In this document: piece by piece, positions 10,778-19,505 of the stretch
Layout of the letters: each line of letters begins with the position of its first letter
How positions within the stretch are numbered: the first letter of the stretch is position 1
Assembly: GCF_000763385.1 (NCBI RefSeq)
Contig: NZ_JQFA01000002.1
Coordinates: forward strand, 2,170,001-2,234,000
Reading direction: 5' to 3'
Source: Leptolyngbya sp. KIOST-1
GTDB lineage: Bacteria; Cyanobacteriota; Cyanobacteriia; Phormidesmidales; Phormidesmidaceae
DNA length: 64,000 nt
Notes under the pieces: model-generated
Told to the model about the DNA's origin: nothing
Database searches by the model: none
The model's input: the letters and a program-made list of their open reading frames with translations, nothing else
Program-made: the position numbers and the translations under genes

Positions 10778-11389
10778 TTAGAGGGTGGCGGGGAGGTGGG
10801 CGATGAGGGATGGGGCGGTGGGGTGGGTTTGCAAAGCGGTGATGATTTTGGGATGGGGTTGGGGGTAGAGGGTGGGATAGTCCACTTCGCCGCAGTGGGG
10901 GCGGATGGGGAAGGCGAGTTGTTCGCGATTGGTGCAAAACTCAGCCTGTACACCGGGTTTATTGCCCCGGGCATCGAGGCGCACCCAGCGGTTGTGCTCT
11001 GCTAGGTAGACGGCGTTGAGACCGTGCAGGGTAAATCGGTCGGGTTGAGCGTCGTCGAATACCAGGCGCTGGTAGCAAAAGCCGGTGGGAATGCCGCAAC
11101 TGCGGAGGAGCGCCGCCAGCAGGTGGGCCTTGGCAAAGCAGAAGCCGTGGCCCTGGTGCAGGACTTCGGAGGCGGTGCAGGTGACGTGGGACTCGCCAAT
11201 GTCGTAGGTGTGGGAAATGCGATCCCTGACCCACTCGTATGCCACCCTGACCTGCTCTGGAACCGAGGCAATTCCCTGGGTTAGGGATTTCGCCAAGGGC
11301 AGAATGGTTGGGTGTTGCCAGTCAATCACCGCTGAGGGCGCGAGATAGTCGTTCAAATGGTTGGATTCTGGAATCAGGGGAAGCGTCAT
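10778..11389 (-). CDS. Transglutaminase-like cysteine protease-fold protein
   Basis: 203 residues. The transglutaminase-core triad is readable: Cys in GHGFCFAKAHLLAALLRSCG, His in LHGLNAVYL and Asp in WVRLDARGN. The entry segment AYEWVRDRISHTYDIGE is also typical. Bacterial members usually act as proteases or peptide hydrolases; no signal peptide is seen, so it is probably cytosolic. It precedes the flavin-binding gene by 55 bp on the same strand, suggesting an operon. Confidence 0.85.
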   Translation of the reverse strand: MTLPLIPESNHLNDYLAPSAVIDWQHPTILPLAKSLTQGIASVPEQVRVAYEWVRDRISHTYDIGESHVTCTASEVLHQGHGFCFAKAHLLAALLRSCGIPTGFCYQRLVFDDAQPDRFTLHGLNAVYLAEHNRWVRLDARGNKPGVQAEFCTNREQLAFPIRPHCGEVDYPTLYPQPHPKIITALQTHPTAPSLIAHLPATL

Positions 11390-11487
11390 GGAAGTTGTGT
11401 TGAATTTAGAGCTGTAAGCAGATTGGTTGGGACATGTCAGATAAATAAATCGCTTGCTTGATCAGCCTTTCATTCATCCTTCTGCCT

Positions 11488-11991
11488 TTATCCTTCTGCC
11501 TTTTCCCGTAGATCGAGTTCCATCAAGTTGCTATCGCTAAAGCCTAGGCGCTGGTAGAGCGGGCGGGCCCTGGGAGCGGCGTTCAGCACCACTTTGGTGC
11601 AGCCGATGCCCTGCAAATGCTCGACGGTGAGCTGGGTCAGCCGGGTGGCAATGCTCCGATGGCGATAGTCAGGATCCACATAGACGCCCCAGAGGTAGCC
11701 GTACTGGCGGTGGGCGGAATCGATAATCCACGGATACAGCCCGGCGAAGCGCTGTCCTCCGGCAGAGCCGACAATGGCCCCTTCCACCTCCGCCACGAAA
11801 GCCCGGTAGTGCAGGTGTTGGCGGGCGTGGGCGATGAACTCGGTGCAGAGGGTGGGCCACTGGGGCAACATCGCCGCATCGTCTATGCCCAGGTCGCGCC
11901 ACATGCGGTAAAAATGCTCGGCAATTACCCCGTCCTCCTGGGGGGTAGCGGCTCGAAAGTTGACGGTGGAGGGGGTCTTCATGGGGGGCAT
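11488..11991 (-). CDS. GNAT family N-acetyltransferase
   Basis: 167 residues. NFRAATPQEDGVIAEHFYRM opens the fold, and GVYVDPDYRHRSIATRLTQL contains the acetyl-CoA loop (here RHRSIA, a weaker form of QxxGxG). LYQRLGFSDSNLMELDL closes it. It is divergent from the MocR-type regulator at 12215, an arrangement often seen when the regulator controls the neighbour. Substrate unknown. Confidence 0.8.
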   Translation of the reverse strand: MPPMKTPSTVNFRAATPQEDGVIAEHFYRMWRDLGIDDAAMLPQWPTLCTEFIAHARQHLHYRAFVAEVEGAIVGSAGGQRFAGLYPWIIDSAHRQYGYLWGVYVDPDYRHRSIATRLTQLTVEHLQGIGCTKVVLNAAPRARPLYQRLGFSDSNLMELDLREKAEG

Positions 11992-12214
11992 CTAGCGAGT
12001 ATCGACTGGGAAAATATGGCCCCTTTCGCTGGGGGTGTCAGGTGTCAGGATGGTTGGCCGCTTTACGCCACAGCTTACTGGCAGATTTGTGACCCTGGCG
12101 CGATCGCTCCTCTGGGTGGTCTTTGACTATCGCCGTTATTCGCCTAGCATAGGCAGCAGATTGGCAACCCACAAGAGCCAATTTTGACCCAATCTACCAG
12201 TCCACTTTGGCCCT

Positions 12215-13675
12215 ATGGTGTTCACCCTGCTGCTCGACCCCCACAGCCCGGTGCCCTGCTACCAGCAGATCTACTGCGCCCTGCGCCAAAAAATTCTCAC
12301 GGGCCAACTCGCTCCCCGCCAGCGCCTGCCTTCCACCCGCGCCCTGGCCCAGAGCCTGGGGGTGTCTCGGGCCACCGTGACCCAGAGCTATGACCAGTTG
12401 ATCAGCGAGGGCTATCTGCACACGGTGGTCGGCTCTGGTACCTACGTGGGCGATCGCTTGCCCGAATCCCTGCTCCACGCCCCCGGCACCGAGCCTGTTC
12501 CCCCGGCATCATCCCAATCTCTGGTGCTCTCGGCCTACGGGCAACGCCTGGCGGACTTCGCGGCTGGCCCAAGCCCAGAACCCAAGACCCCAATCAGCTT
12601 TCGCTATGGTCGCCCTGCCCTCGACCAGGTGCCCCTGGGGATCTGGCGGCAGCTGCTGTCGCGCCACTGTCGGCGGGCGGACTGGCTCGACTACGCCACC
12701 GACCCAATGGGCCATAGGCCCCTGCGGGAGGCGATCGCCGCCTACCTCGCCCAGGCCCGCGCCGTGCAGTGCCACCCCGACCAGATCTTGATCACCAACG
12801 GCACCCAGCAGGCCCTGCACCTGGCCACCCAACTGCTGGTTTCCCCCGGCGACACCGTGGCCCTGGAAGAACCCGGCTACCTCAGCGCCCGCCGTATCTT
12901 TGCCAGCCAGGGAGCCCACCTTCACCCCGTTCCGGTAGATGGGGATGGAATGAATGTGGATACCCTGGCCGAGGCGACTGGCCCGATTCGACTGGTCTAT
13001 GTCACCCCTTCCCACCAATTTCCCACCGGGGTGGTGCTGTCGCTGCCGCGTCGGCTGGCACTGCTGGCCTGGGCCCAGCAGCAGGGCGCCCTGATCCTCG
13101 AAGACGACTACGACAGCGAGTACCGCTATGGAGGGCGGTCCATACCAGCGTTGCAGGGGTTGGGCAGCGGGCAGTCGGTAATTTACCTGGGCACCTTCTC
13201 GAAGGTGCTGTTTCCGGCTCTGCGGATGGGCTATATGGTGCTGCCCCCGGCCCTGGTGCCGATTTTTAGCCGGGCGAAGTGGCTGGCCGATCGCCAGGTG
13301 CCCGGCCTGGAGCAGGCGGTGCTGGCGGAGTTTATTGCTGAGGGGCATTTGGAGCGCCACGTTCGGCGGATGCGATCGCTCTACGACCAGCGACGGCAGG
13401 CCCTGGTGATGGCCTTGCAGACTCACTTTGGCCATCGCGCTACCATTCTGGGCGACAGGGCTGGGCTGAATATGATGGTGCGGTTCCAGACCAGGGTACC
13501 GGATGTAGAGCTGATCGCGCGGACGGAGCGGGCGGGCGTGGGGCTGATCTCCGCTGCCCCACAGTACCTGGGGAAGAGCCCCGGCCACGAGTTTATCTTT
13601 AGCTACGCAGAACTGGATGCAGAGGCGATCGCCACCGGGATTGCCCTGCTGGCAACCGAAGTGCGCTGGGATTAA
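12215..13675 (+). CDS. MocR/PdxR-type regulator (GntR wHTH fused to aminotransferase fold)
   Basis: 486 residues. The N-terminal winged helix (about 15-85: YCALRQKILTGQLAPRQRLP, LAQSLGVSRATVTQSYDQLI) is GntR type. Residues about 120-480 have the fold-type I aminotransferase domain with TNGTQQALHL, EEPGYLSAR, LEDDYDSEYRY and the PLP lysine in YLGTFSKVLFPALRMGY. Such proteins sense PLP or amino compounds and act as regulators rather than aminotransferases. PdxR-type control of vitamin B6 genes is one possibility, but no pdxST is in the window. The divergent GNAT gene is the nearest candidate target. Confidence 0.9.
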   Translation: MVFTLLLDPHSPVPCYQQIYCALRQKILTGQLAPRQRLPSTRALAQSLGVSRATVTQSYDQLISEGYLHTVVGSGTYVGDRLPESLLHAPGTEPVPPASSQSLVLSAYGQRLADFAAGPSPEPKTPISFRYGRPALDQVPLGIWRQLLSRHCRRADWLDYATDPMGHRPLREAIAAYLAQARAVQCHPDQILITNGTQQALHLATQLLVSPGDTVALEEPGYLSARRIFASQGAHLHPVPVDGDGMNVDTLAEATGPIRLVYVTPSHQFPTGVVLSLPRRLALLAWAQQQGALILEDDYDSEYRYGGRSIPALQGLGSGQSVIYLGTFSKVLFPALRMGYMVLPPALVPIFSRAKWLADRQVPGLEQAVLAEFIAEGHLERHVRRMRSLYDQRRQALVMALQTHFGHRATILGDRAGLNMMVRFQTRVPDVELIARTERAGVGLISAAPQYLGKSPGHEFIFSYAELDAEAIATGIALLATEVRWD

Positions 13676-13690
13676 TTTAAGTTCTGGCCC

Positions 13691-13713
13691 CTATCGGGCG
13701 ATCGCCCTGATAG
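13691..13713. terminator. Hairpin after the MocR gene, possible terminator
   Basis: CTATC-GGGCGATCGCCC-TGATAG forms a stem centred on a HIP1 octamer 15 bp after the MocR stop codon. No T-run follows, so termination is uncertain. Confidence 0.35.
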
Positions 13714-13912
13714 GCACGAGTACGGCCTATCAGACGTAGAGGGAGAAGCTTTTCTAGCGATCGTCCGACCCGAATTTGGCAATCTCCCTGATCAAAGATA
13801 TCTGTCAAATTATGGATGGTGCCAAAATTTCAGGATAGATAATGTAAGCGTCTAAAAAGGGAAATTTGGGCGTCCTGATTTTTGGCAGCAACGTCCTCAC
13901 AGGAGCAGCAGG

Positions 13913-15100
13913 ATGAAAGAAAACATCATAATTATTGGTGGCGGCAGCGGTGGATTGGCACTGGCCCTATTTTTGGAGAAAGCTGGCATAAAAAGCGAAA
14001 TCTATGAACAGGCATCGGCTTTTTCTGAGGCGGGCGCCAGTTACGCAGTGCATCCTAACGGTTTCCATGTGATTAATGAACTGGATCTGGGCGAACAACT
14101 GAGACAACAGCTAAACGAAAACAGCCATCCTTTGGAAAACTATAAGTTTAAGGATAAGCAAGGGGAATTGCTGTTTGACATTCGCTCACTGGTTCCGGAT
14201 TCTTCCTTTTTTTCTGAAGGGTTGATCTATGTAGCGCGACATCACCTCATTGATGTCCTCTATCAAGCAGCCCTGCGAAAAGGAATCCCTATTCACTTTT
14301 CAAAAAGACTGAAAAATCTTGAGCAGGATGATAAATCGGTAACTGCCTACTTTGAGGATGGAACTGCCGCGATCGGCAGCCTGCTGATCGGTGCGGACGG
14401 CACTCATTCCAGGACCAGAGCAATCACGTTTCCCTATGAGTTTTTAAGGTATAGCGGAAAATGGGCCGTATTTGGCATGGCTGAAGTAGGTACTTTGGGA
14501 GAGGCAGAGGTCTTTATGGATCAAGACTATCTTGCTTCCTACTTTGAAGAAGACTTTAACATCACCATCTCCAAACACCACCCCACAGCTAAAAAACGAT
14601 TCTCGTGGGTCTTTATCCAAAGCCAGGAGCGAAAAGTGCCCAAGAAGCATTTTGACGAAAAACCGGTCGAGGTGTTTAAGCAGCAGTTAGCCGATAAATT
14701 TTCCGACTTTAAAGAGCCGATTGATACGCTAATTTTAAACAGCAGCACGTTCCTTCCCCAGCAAGTCTTCAATGTTGGCACCCTGCCTAAGTTTTCCTTT
14801 GGTAGAGTGGCTTTAATTGGGGATGCCCTTCAGACCACCGACCCGTATTCAGGCATGGGGGCTACATTGAGTTTGGAGGACGGGCTGTACTTGGCTAAAA
14901 TGCTGCGAGACCACACTGACTACGAAGATGCCTTCTATTACTATGAATTCGACCGCAAGGATAACGTCAGGCGAATCCATCAAGAGACGAAGGAAATGGA
15001 GCAGGAAATAGAGGCTGGCAGCGTGGAAAAAATGAAAGATTACTTTCTAAACAGTTTCTTTCTAAACATTCCCAAAGTTTATTGGGATGAAGCCAAGTAA
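13913..15100 (+). CDS. FAD-dependent monooxygenase (TetX/PHBH-like group)
   Basis: 395 residues. The Rossmann FAD motif is IIIIGGGSGGLALALFLEKA, the second FAD/NADPH motif is LLIGADGTHSRTRAI, and the third is RVALIGDALQTTDPYSGMGA. This is the class A flavoprotein hydroxylase layout, a family that includes TetX and many aromatic hydroxylases. The substrate is not predictable. AT-rich codon use (many AAA, ATT, GAA) and a Lys/Glu-rich product differ clearly from the neighbours and suggest acquisition from a low-GC bacterium. CAGGAGCAGCAGG just before the ATG provides a good ribosome site. Confidence 0.87.
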   Translation: MKENIIIIGGGSGGLALALFLEKAGIKSEIYEQASAFSEAGASYAVHPNGFHVINELDLGEQLRQQLNENSHPLENYKFKDKQGELLFDIRSLVPDSSFFSEGLIYVARHHLIDVLYQAALRKGIPIHFSKRLKNLEQDDKSVTAYFEDGTAAIGSLLIGADGTHSRTRAITFPYEFLRYSGKWAVFGMAEVGTLGEAEVFMDQDYLASYFEEDFNITISKHHPTAKKRFSWVFIQSQERKVPKKHFDEKPVEVFKQQLADKFSDFKEPIDTLILNSSTFLPQQVFNVGTLPKFSFGRVALIGDALQTTDPYSGMGATLSLEDGLYLAKMLRDHTDYEDAFYYYEFDRKDNVRRIHQETKEMEQEIEAGSVEKMKDYFLNSFFLNIPKVYWDEAK

Positions 15101-15343
15101 ACTGTTGTTCGCAAACTTGCTATTGGCAGATGCTCCCCATTGGCTCTAGGGTTGGCCGGGTTCGCGCAGACTCCCCAATCTATCCCAAGCCTGCTATCTA
15201 AGGGTAGGAAATACTTGTAGCCGCAGGAACAGGCTGGCTCCAGTCTGTATGGCGATCGCGATCGCCATGGGGTTCAAAGTCGCTGGGAAGCTGTTGCGCA
15301 ATCGTCCACAGATGGCGATGTAGCTCTGACACGGCAAAACTCC

Positions 15344-15692
15344 GTGAAGCTAAGGGATATTGTCAGTCGCCTGGGGATTGACCCGCGCAAATTAACAGAC
15401 TATGCTCTCGGCCCCGAGAGCTTGAAAGGCGCAGACAAAGCCCTGATGTTTCGCCAACACCTCGGTTTTACCAAAGCAGCCTTTCAACCCCTCCTGGAGC
15501 AAATTGAAGCCCAGCTTTGGACGCCAAGCCGTCAGAGGCATCGAAGACGACCATGGCGGCCGGTCTCAAGTTGATTTATCCATCATAGGATTGGAGCCAG
15601 GCCAGCGGGAAACGGTACGCACGGGATGGATTGTGAAACCCGGTGAAGACCTCGCTCGGCTGGTCACCCTGCATGTTCGGAGACGGCTATGA
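15344..15692 (+). pseudogene. DUF6883-type protein split by a frameshift
   Basis: From GTG 15344 the frame reads LRDIVSRLGIDPRKLTDYAL, matching my recollection of the DUF6883 N-terminus, then degenerates after LEQIEAQ into Arg-rich sequence ending at 15574. Another frame continues the domain: VRGIEDDHGGRSQVDLSIIG, then VRTGWIVKPGEDLARLVTLH, and ends in a TGA that overlaps the next ATG (ATGA, 15689-15692). A 1-nt shift near 15510-15540 would restore one 116-residue protein. The intact downstream half and perfect overlap argue for a recent mutation or a base error. The gap 15101-15343 has no gene. Confidence 0.65.
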
Positions 15693-16003
15693 CACAACCT
15701 GAGTTACTAGACGTTGTCGAGCTTCTGGTTGATTTGCCTGACGCTGAGCGTCAGGCGAGTGACCAGGGCACCATCGTCGAAACCTATGATTGTGCCTATG
15801 AAGTGGAGTTTGCTAACTCCCATGGAGAGACCGTAGCTCTTCTAGCCCTGAAGCTTGAGCAGTTTGCTGTGGTTTGGCAGCACGCTACCAAAGCCTGGAC
15901 TCCCTTGGCCGATCGAATTGTCGCCTTACTTCAGGAACTACCGGAGGATAGGCAGCAGCAAGTCTTAAACTTCGCTCGCTCTCTACATAGAGCCCCAGCT
16001 TAA
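15689..16003 (+). CDS. DUF4926-type protein with an extra C-terminal helix
   Basis: 104 residues. Residues 1-55 (LDVVELLVDLPDAERQASDQ, GTIVETYDCAYEVEF) match the small beta-barrel-like DUF4926 pattern. The tail LADRIVALLQELPEDRQQQV with LNFARSL resembles the DUF2281-type helix found in some antitoxin-like proteins. Translation is coupled to the frameshifted DUF6883 gene by an ATGA overlap. A toxin-antitoxin role is an inference from the compact pair; no function is established here. Confidence 0.7.
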   Translation: MTQPELLDVVELLVDLPDAERQASDQGTIVETYDCAYEVEFANSHGETVALLALKLEQFAVVWQHATKAWTPLADRIVALLQELPEDRQQQVLNFARSLHRAPA

Positions 16004-16080
16004 TCGGGCAACTGCACTGGCCACCTGCTCATCTTTGCTGAGCAGACTCCAGAGATGGCCCAGCTTGGGCGATCGCCCCA

Positions 16081-19000
16081 TCAGTGAATCGCCGACAGCG
16101 ATCGCCCCTCGGTTTCTGCCAGGGTGCCTCCGGCCCGCTGCCCCCGTTTGCTCAGCAAAAAGGCGGCGGGCACAAAGTACAGCGCCAGCAAGGTAGCTCC
16201 CGAGATGCCGCCTGCGATCGCGATCGCCAGGGGTCGCCAGAAGGGGTCATTCTCCAGCAGCAGGGGCACAAAGCCGACGATGGTGGTGGCGGTGGTGGTG
16301 AGCACGTGGCGGGTGGCCCGCAGCACCACCTGCTGGGCGGCGCGGGGGTCGCCCTGGTGGGCCGCCCGGTCTTCGTTGAGGGCGGTGAGCACCACAATCG
16401 AGTCGTTGAGGGCAATGCCGATCAGGCCCATGGTGCCGACGATCGCCATAAAGCCCAGCACCGCCCCAAACAGCTTCAGCGACAGCAGCGCCATGCCGAT
16501 GGAGCCCACCGCCACCACGCCCATCATCGCCGCCTGGCGAAACGACCCCAGGGAAAGCACCAGCGCCGCCACCATGCCCAGCAGCAAAATCGGCAAAAAC
16601 AGCGCCAGGTTGCCCATGGCGGTGTCCTGCTGTTCGGCCTCGCCGCCAAACTCGTAGCGGTAGCCGGGGGGCAGCGCAAAGTTGGCCGCTTCCAGCCGCT
16701 GCTGAAGATCGGCCAGCACCATGCTGGGCAGGGTGCCGGAGGCGATGAAGGCCTGCACGGTGTTGACCCGCTGCTCGTGGCGGCGGGCAATGCGGGCCAG
16801 CTGGGGCACCAGCTGAAACTCCCCCAGGGCCGAGGCGGGGCGGGGGGTGGCGGACTGGGGCGACTGCAAATCGACGTTGGACAGGGCGGAGAGGCTGGCG
16901 CGGTCAGCATCCCCCAGCCGCACCCGCACCGGCAGATTTTCGGTGGCTTCTAAAATCGCGCCGCCGGTTACCCCTTCGGAGTAGGCGTCGAGCTGCTGGG
17001 CGATCGCCCCATTGGTCAGCCCCGCCTGGCGCACCTGCTCGTTGTCCAGCACCAGGCCCAGCTGGGGCCGGTTTTCGCTGAGGCTGTCGCGCACCTGCAC
17101 CACGTTGGGAATCGTGGTCATCAGGCCGCGCACCTCCAAGCCCAGGCGGCGCAGCTCGTCCAGGTTAGGGCCGTAGATCCGCAGCTCCACCGGGGCATCG
17201 AAGGGCGGCCCCTGCTGGAACTTCTGGGCGATCACGCGCGCGTTGGGGAACTGGTCGCTCAGCTCCGATTGCAGCGATCGCACCAGCGGATCGATGGCCG
17301 TTGCCGCCTTGAGCTGCACGATCGCCTGGGCGTAGTAAGGCTGGTTTTGCCGCGCCCCCTGGATGTTGTAGTAGACCCTAGGGGCGCTTTCGCCCACAAA
17401 CCAGTGGACATCGGCCAGGTTGTCGTGGGCCAGGATCAGGTCACGGGCCGCTAGCACCTGCTCCCGGGTCTGCCCAATGGCGGACTGGGGGGCAAACTCG
17501 ACCTCGATCTGGAACTGGTCGCGATCGATCTGGGGAAAGAACTGGCTGGTCAGGGTGCCCGCTGCGATGAAGCCCACCAGGGGCAGGGAGAGGGAGAGGG
17601 CGATCGCCAGCAGTGGGCGGGCCGTCATGCGGGCGATGGACCAGCGGTAAAGCCGCGCCGCCCCCGGCAGCGACAATCCCTCACACCACCAGGCCCCAGG
17701 CCGATTCAGCCAGCCCCAGACACCCCCCTGCCGGGCGGGACGACCCAGCACCCGCGCCGCCAGGGCCGCAATCAGCGTCAGCGAGATCGCCAACGACGAA
17801 ATCAGCGCCAAGATCACCCCCAGGGCAATGGTGCCGACAAACTCGCCCGCCGCCCCCGGCAGCAGGTAGATGGGCAAAAAGGTCAGCACCGTGGTCGCCG
17901 TGGAGGCTAGCAGCGGCACCTGGAGGCGGTGCACCGTGGCGGTGGCGGCGTGGAGCGGCTCGGCCCCCTGGGCAATATCCGCCTGAATCTCATCCACCAC
18001 CACGATCGCATTGTCGATCAGCAGACCCAGGGCAATAATCAGCCCCGTCACCGACATCTGGTGAATCGGCACCCCCAGCACCGTCATCCACACAAACACC
18101 GCAAACACCGTGAAGGGCAGCGCCGTGCCCACCACCAGCGCCGATCGCCAGCCCATGGTCAGCAGCGTCACCCCCACCACCAGCAGCGCCCCCAGCAGCA
18201 GGTTCACCATCAGCGTGCTGATGCGGGTCTCCACATAGTCGGTCTGATCAAAGATCACCTCTAGACCGATGCCCCCCGACAGGCGGCGGCGAAAGTCATC
18301 CAACACCGCCTGGGCACTGGCCCCCCACTGATCGATGCGCCGCCCCGACTGCATCATCGCCCCCACCACCACCGCAGGTTTGCCCCCCACCAGGGCCAGG
18401 TTAGTCAGCGGCTCGCGCACCCCCCGGCGCACCTGGGCAATATCCCCCAGTCGGGTGAACTGGCCGTCCCCGTTGCGAATGGGGAGCTGGCGAATCTGCT
18501 CGGTGGACTCCAGGCCGCTGTCTACCTCGATGGCCAGGGTCTGCTGGGGCGATCGCAGCTGTCCGGCGCTGGTCTTAGCATCGCTGAGCGCCACCTGATC
18601 GGCCAGCTCCTGGACCGACAGCCCCACCGCCACCAGCTCCGGCGCGGTGATCTCCACCAAAATTTCCTCGTCGGGACGGCCAAAGAAATCGACCTCCTCG
18701 GTGCCGTCGATGCCCCGCAGGGCCACCCCCAACTCCTCGGCGTAGCGGCGCAGCAGAGCGTAGTTTGGCTCCCCCGGCAGGTCCCAGGTCAGCGCCGCCA
18801 CCACTGTATAGGCCTTGACGGGCACCTCCGAGAGATCCGGGGCGCTCGTCCCCGCCGGAAACCGCGTCGCCGCCACCGCCATCTCGTCCCGCACCCGCGA
18901 CCACACCGGAGCGGTGTCCGTCACCGAGTCCACCAGCTCCACCGACACCGACGAAAACCCCACCCGCGAGTCTGACTCGATCACGTCGATCGCCTCAATG

Positions 19001-19212
19001 TCCGCCAGATCCTCCTCCAGCACGCGCGTCACCAGCGCTTCCACCCGCTCGGCACTGGCCCCAGGGAAGGCGGTGGTGATCACGGCGACCCGCGACACCA
19101 GCTCCGGGTCCTCCTGGCGCGGCAGCGATTGGTAGGCCGACAGCCCCCCCGCGACGATGAGGATGACGGTGAGGATGAGCAGGCGGATGTTGGTGAAGAA
19201 GGGGCGGACCAT
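16081..19212 (-). CDS. RND-family efflux transporter, inner membrane subunit
   Basis: 1043 residues, standard HAE1/AcrB-like length. The N-terminus has one membrane helix (IRLLILTVILIVAGGLSAYQ) followed by LPRQEDPE and a periplasmic domain beginning AVITTAFPGASAERVEALVT. Membrane blocks near residues 340-480 and 870-1020 are readable (LIIALGLLIDNAIVVVDEIQ, GLIGIALNDSIVVLTALNED). The conserved TM4 Asp-bearing segment GLLIDNAIVVVDE supports proton coupling. It is transcribed after the adaptor gene at 19504-20847. No TolC-type gene is in the window. The start codon directly follows the pyrimidine repeat. Confidence 0.93.
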   Translation of the reverse strand: MVRPFFTNIRLLILTVILIVAGGLSAYQSLPRQEDPELVSRVAVITTAFPGASAERVEALVTRVLEEDLADIEAIDVIESDSRVGFSSVSVELVDSVTDTAPVWSRVRDEMAVAATRFPAGTSAPDLSEVPVKAYTVVAALTWDLPGEPNYALLRRYAEELGVALRGIDGTEEVDFFGRPDEEILVEITAPELVAVGLSVQELADQVALSDAKTSAGQLRSPQQTLAIEVDSGLESTEQIRQLPIRNGDGQFTRLGDIAQVRRGVREPLTNLALVGGKPAVVVGAMMQSGRRIDQWGASAQAVLDDFRRRLSGGIGLEVIFDQTDYVETRISTLMVNLLLGALLVVGVTLLTMGWRSALVVGTALPFTVFAVFVWMTVLGVPIHQMSVTGLIIALGLLIDNAIVVVDEIQADIAQGAEPLHAATATVHRLQVPLLASTATTVLTFLPIYLLPGAAGEFVGTIALGVILALISSLAISLTLIAALAARVLGRPARQGGVWGWLNRPGAWWCEGLSLPGAARLYRWSIARMTARPLLAIALSLSLPLVGFIAAGTLTSQFFPQIDRDQFQIEVEFAPQSAIGQTREQVLAARDLILAHDNLADVHWFVGESAPRVYYNIQGARQNQPYYAQAIVQLKAATAIDPLVRSLQSELSDQFPNARVIAQKFQQGPPFDAPVELRIYGPNLDELRRLGLEVRGLMTTIPNVVQVRDSLSENRPQLGLVLDNEQVRQAGLTNGAIAQQLDAYSEGVTGGAILEATENLPVRVRLGDADRASLSALSNVDLQSPQSATPRPASALGEFQLVPQLARIARRHEQRVNTVQAFIASGTLPSMVLADLQQRLEAANFALPPGYRYEFGGEAEQQDTAMGNLALFLPILLLGMVAALVLSLGSFRQAAMMGVVAVGSIGMALLSLKLFGAVLGFMAIVGTMGLIGIALNDSIVVLTALNEDRAAHQGDPRAAQQVVLRATRHVLTTTATTIVGFVPLLLENDPFWRPLAIAIAGGISGATLLALYFVPAAFLLSKRGQRAGGTLAETEGRSLSAIH

Positions 19213-19250
19213 GGGGGTGGGGGGTGGATGGGTGGATGGGTGAAGGGGGG
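19213..19250 (-). repeat. Pyrimidine-rich CACCCATCC leader repeat
   Basis: On minus this reads CACCCATCCACCCATCCACC and continues C-rich to the RND start codon. No purine-rich ribosome site is present. Confidence 0.75.
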
Positions 19251-19252
19251 CT

Positions 19253-19505
19253 AGATCCCAGGGTTCTGGGGCTGAACCTGAAGCGCAGGTAGATCGTCTA
19301 GGAGAACCCTGGGATCTGGACGGAGGGACTGCTTGCTGCCGGGAGCAGATCCCAGGGTTCTGGGGCTAGAGCTAAAACCTGGGTAGATCACCAAGAAGAA
19401 CCCTGGGATCTGGACGGAGAGAATGCTTGCTGCCGGGAGCAGATCCTAGGGTTCTGGTGTTGAACCTGAAACCTGGGTGGATCGCCCAGAAGAACCCTGG
19501 GATCT
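19253..19505. repeat. Three tandem 65-bp palindromic elements, 94-bp period
   Basis: Units at 19253-19317, 19347-19411 and 19441-19505 begin with AGATCCCAGGGTTCT (the third has one change) and end with its exact complement AGAACCCTGGGATCT. The 35-bp interiors differ. The two 29-bp spacers are nearly identical (GGACGGAG...TGCTTGCTGCCGGGAGC). The last unit overlaps the stop codon of the adaptor gene. A solitary copy lies at 29237-29302. Confidence 0.9.

Noticed and set aside
10723..10974. N-terminal extension of the flavin-binding protein
   Set aside because: The added residues are Pro/Ser low complexity translated from the pyrimidine repeat and from the transglutaminase gene in another frame.
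19253..19505. CRISPR array
   Set aside because: The repeat unit is 65 bp with inverted ends, the 29-bp intervening parts are themselves nearly identical, and no cas gene is present.
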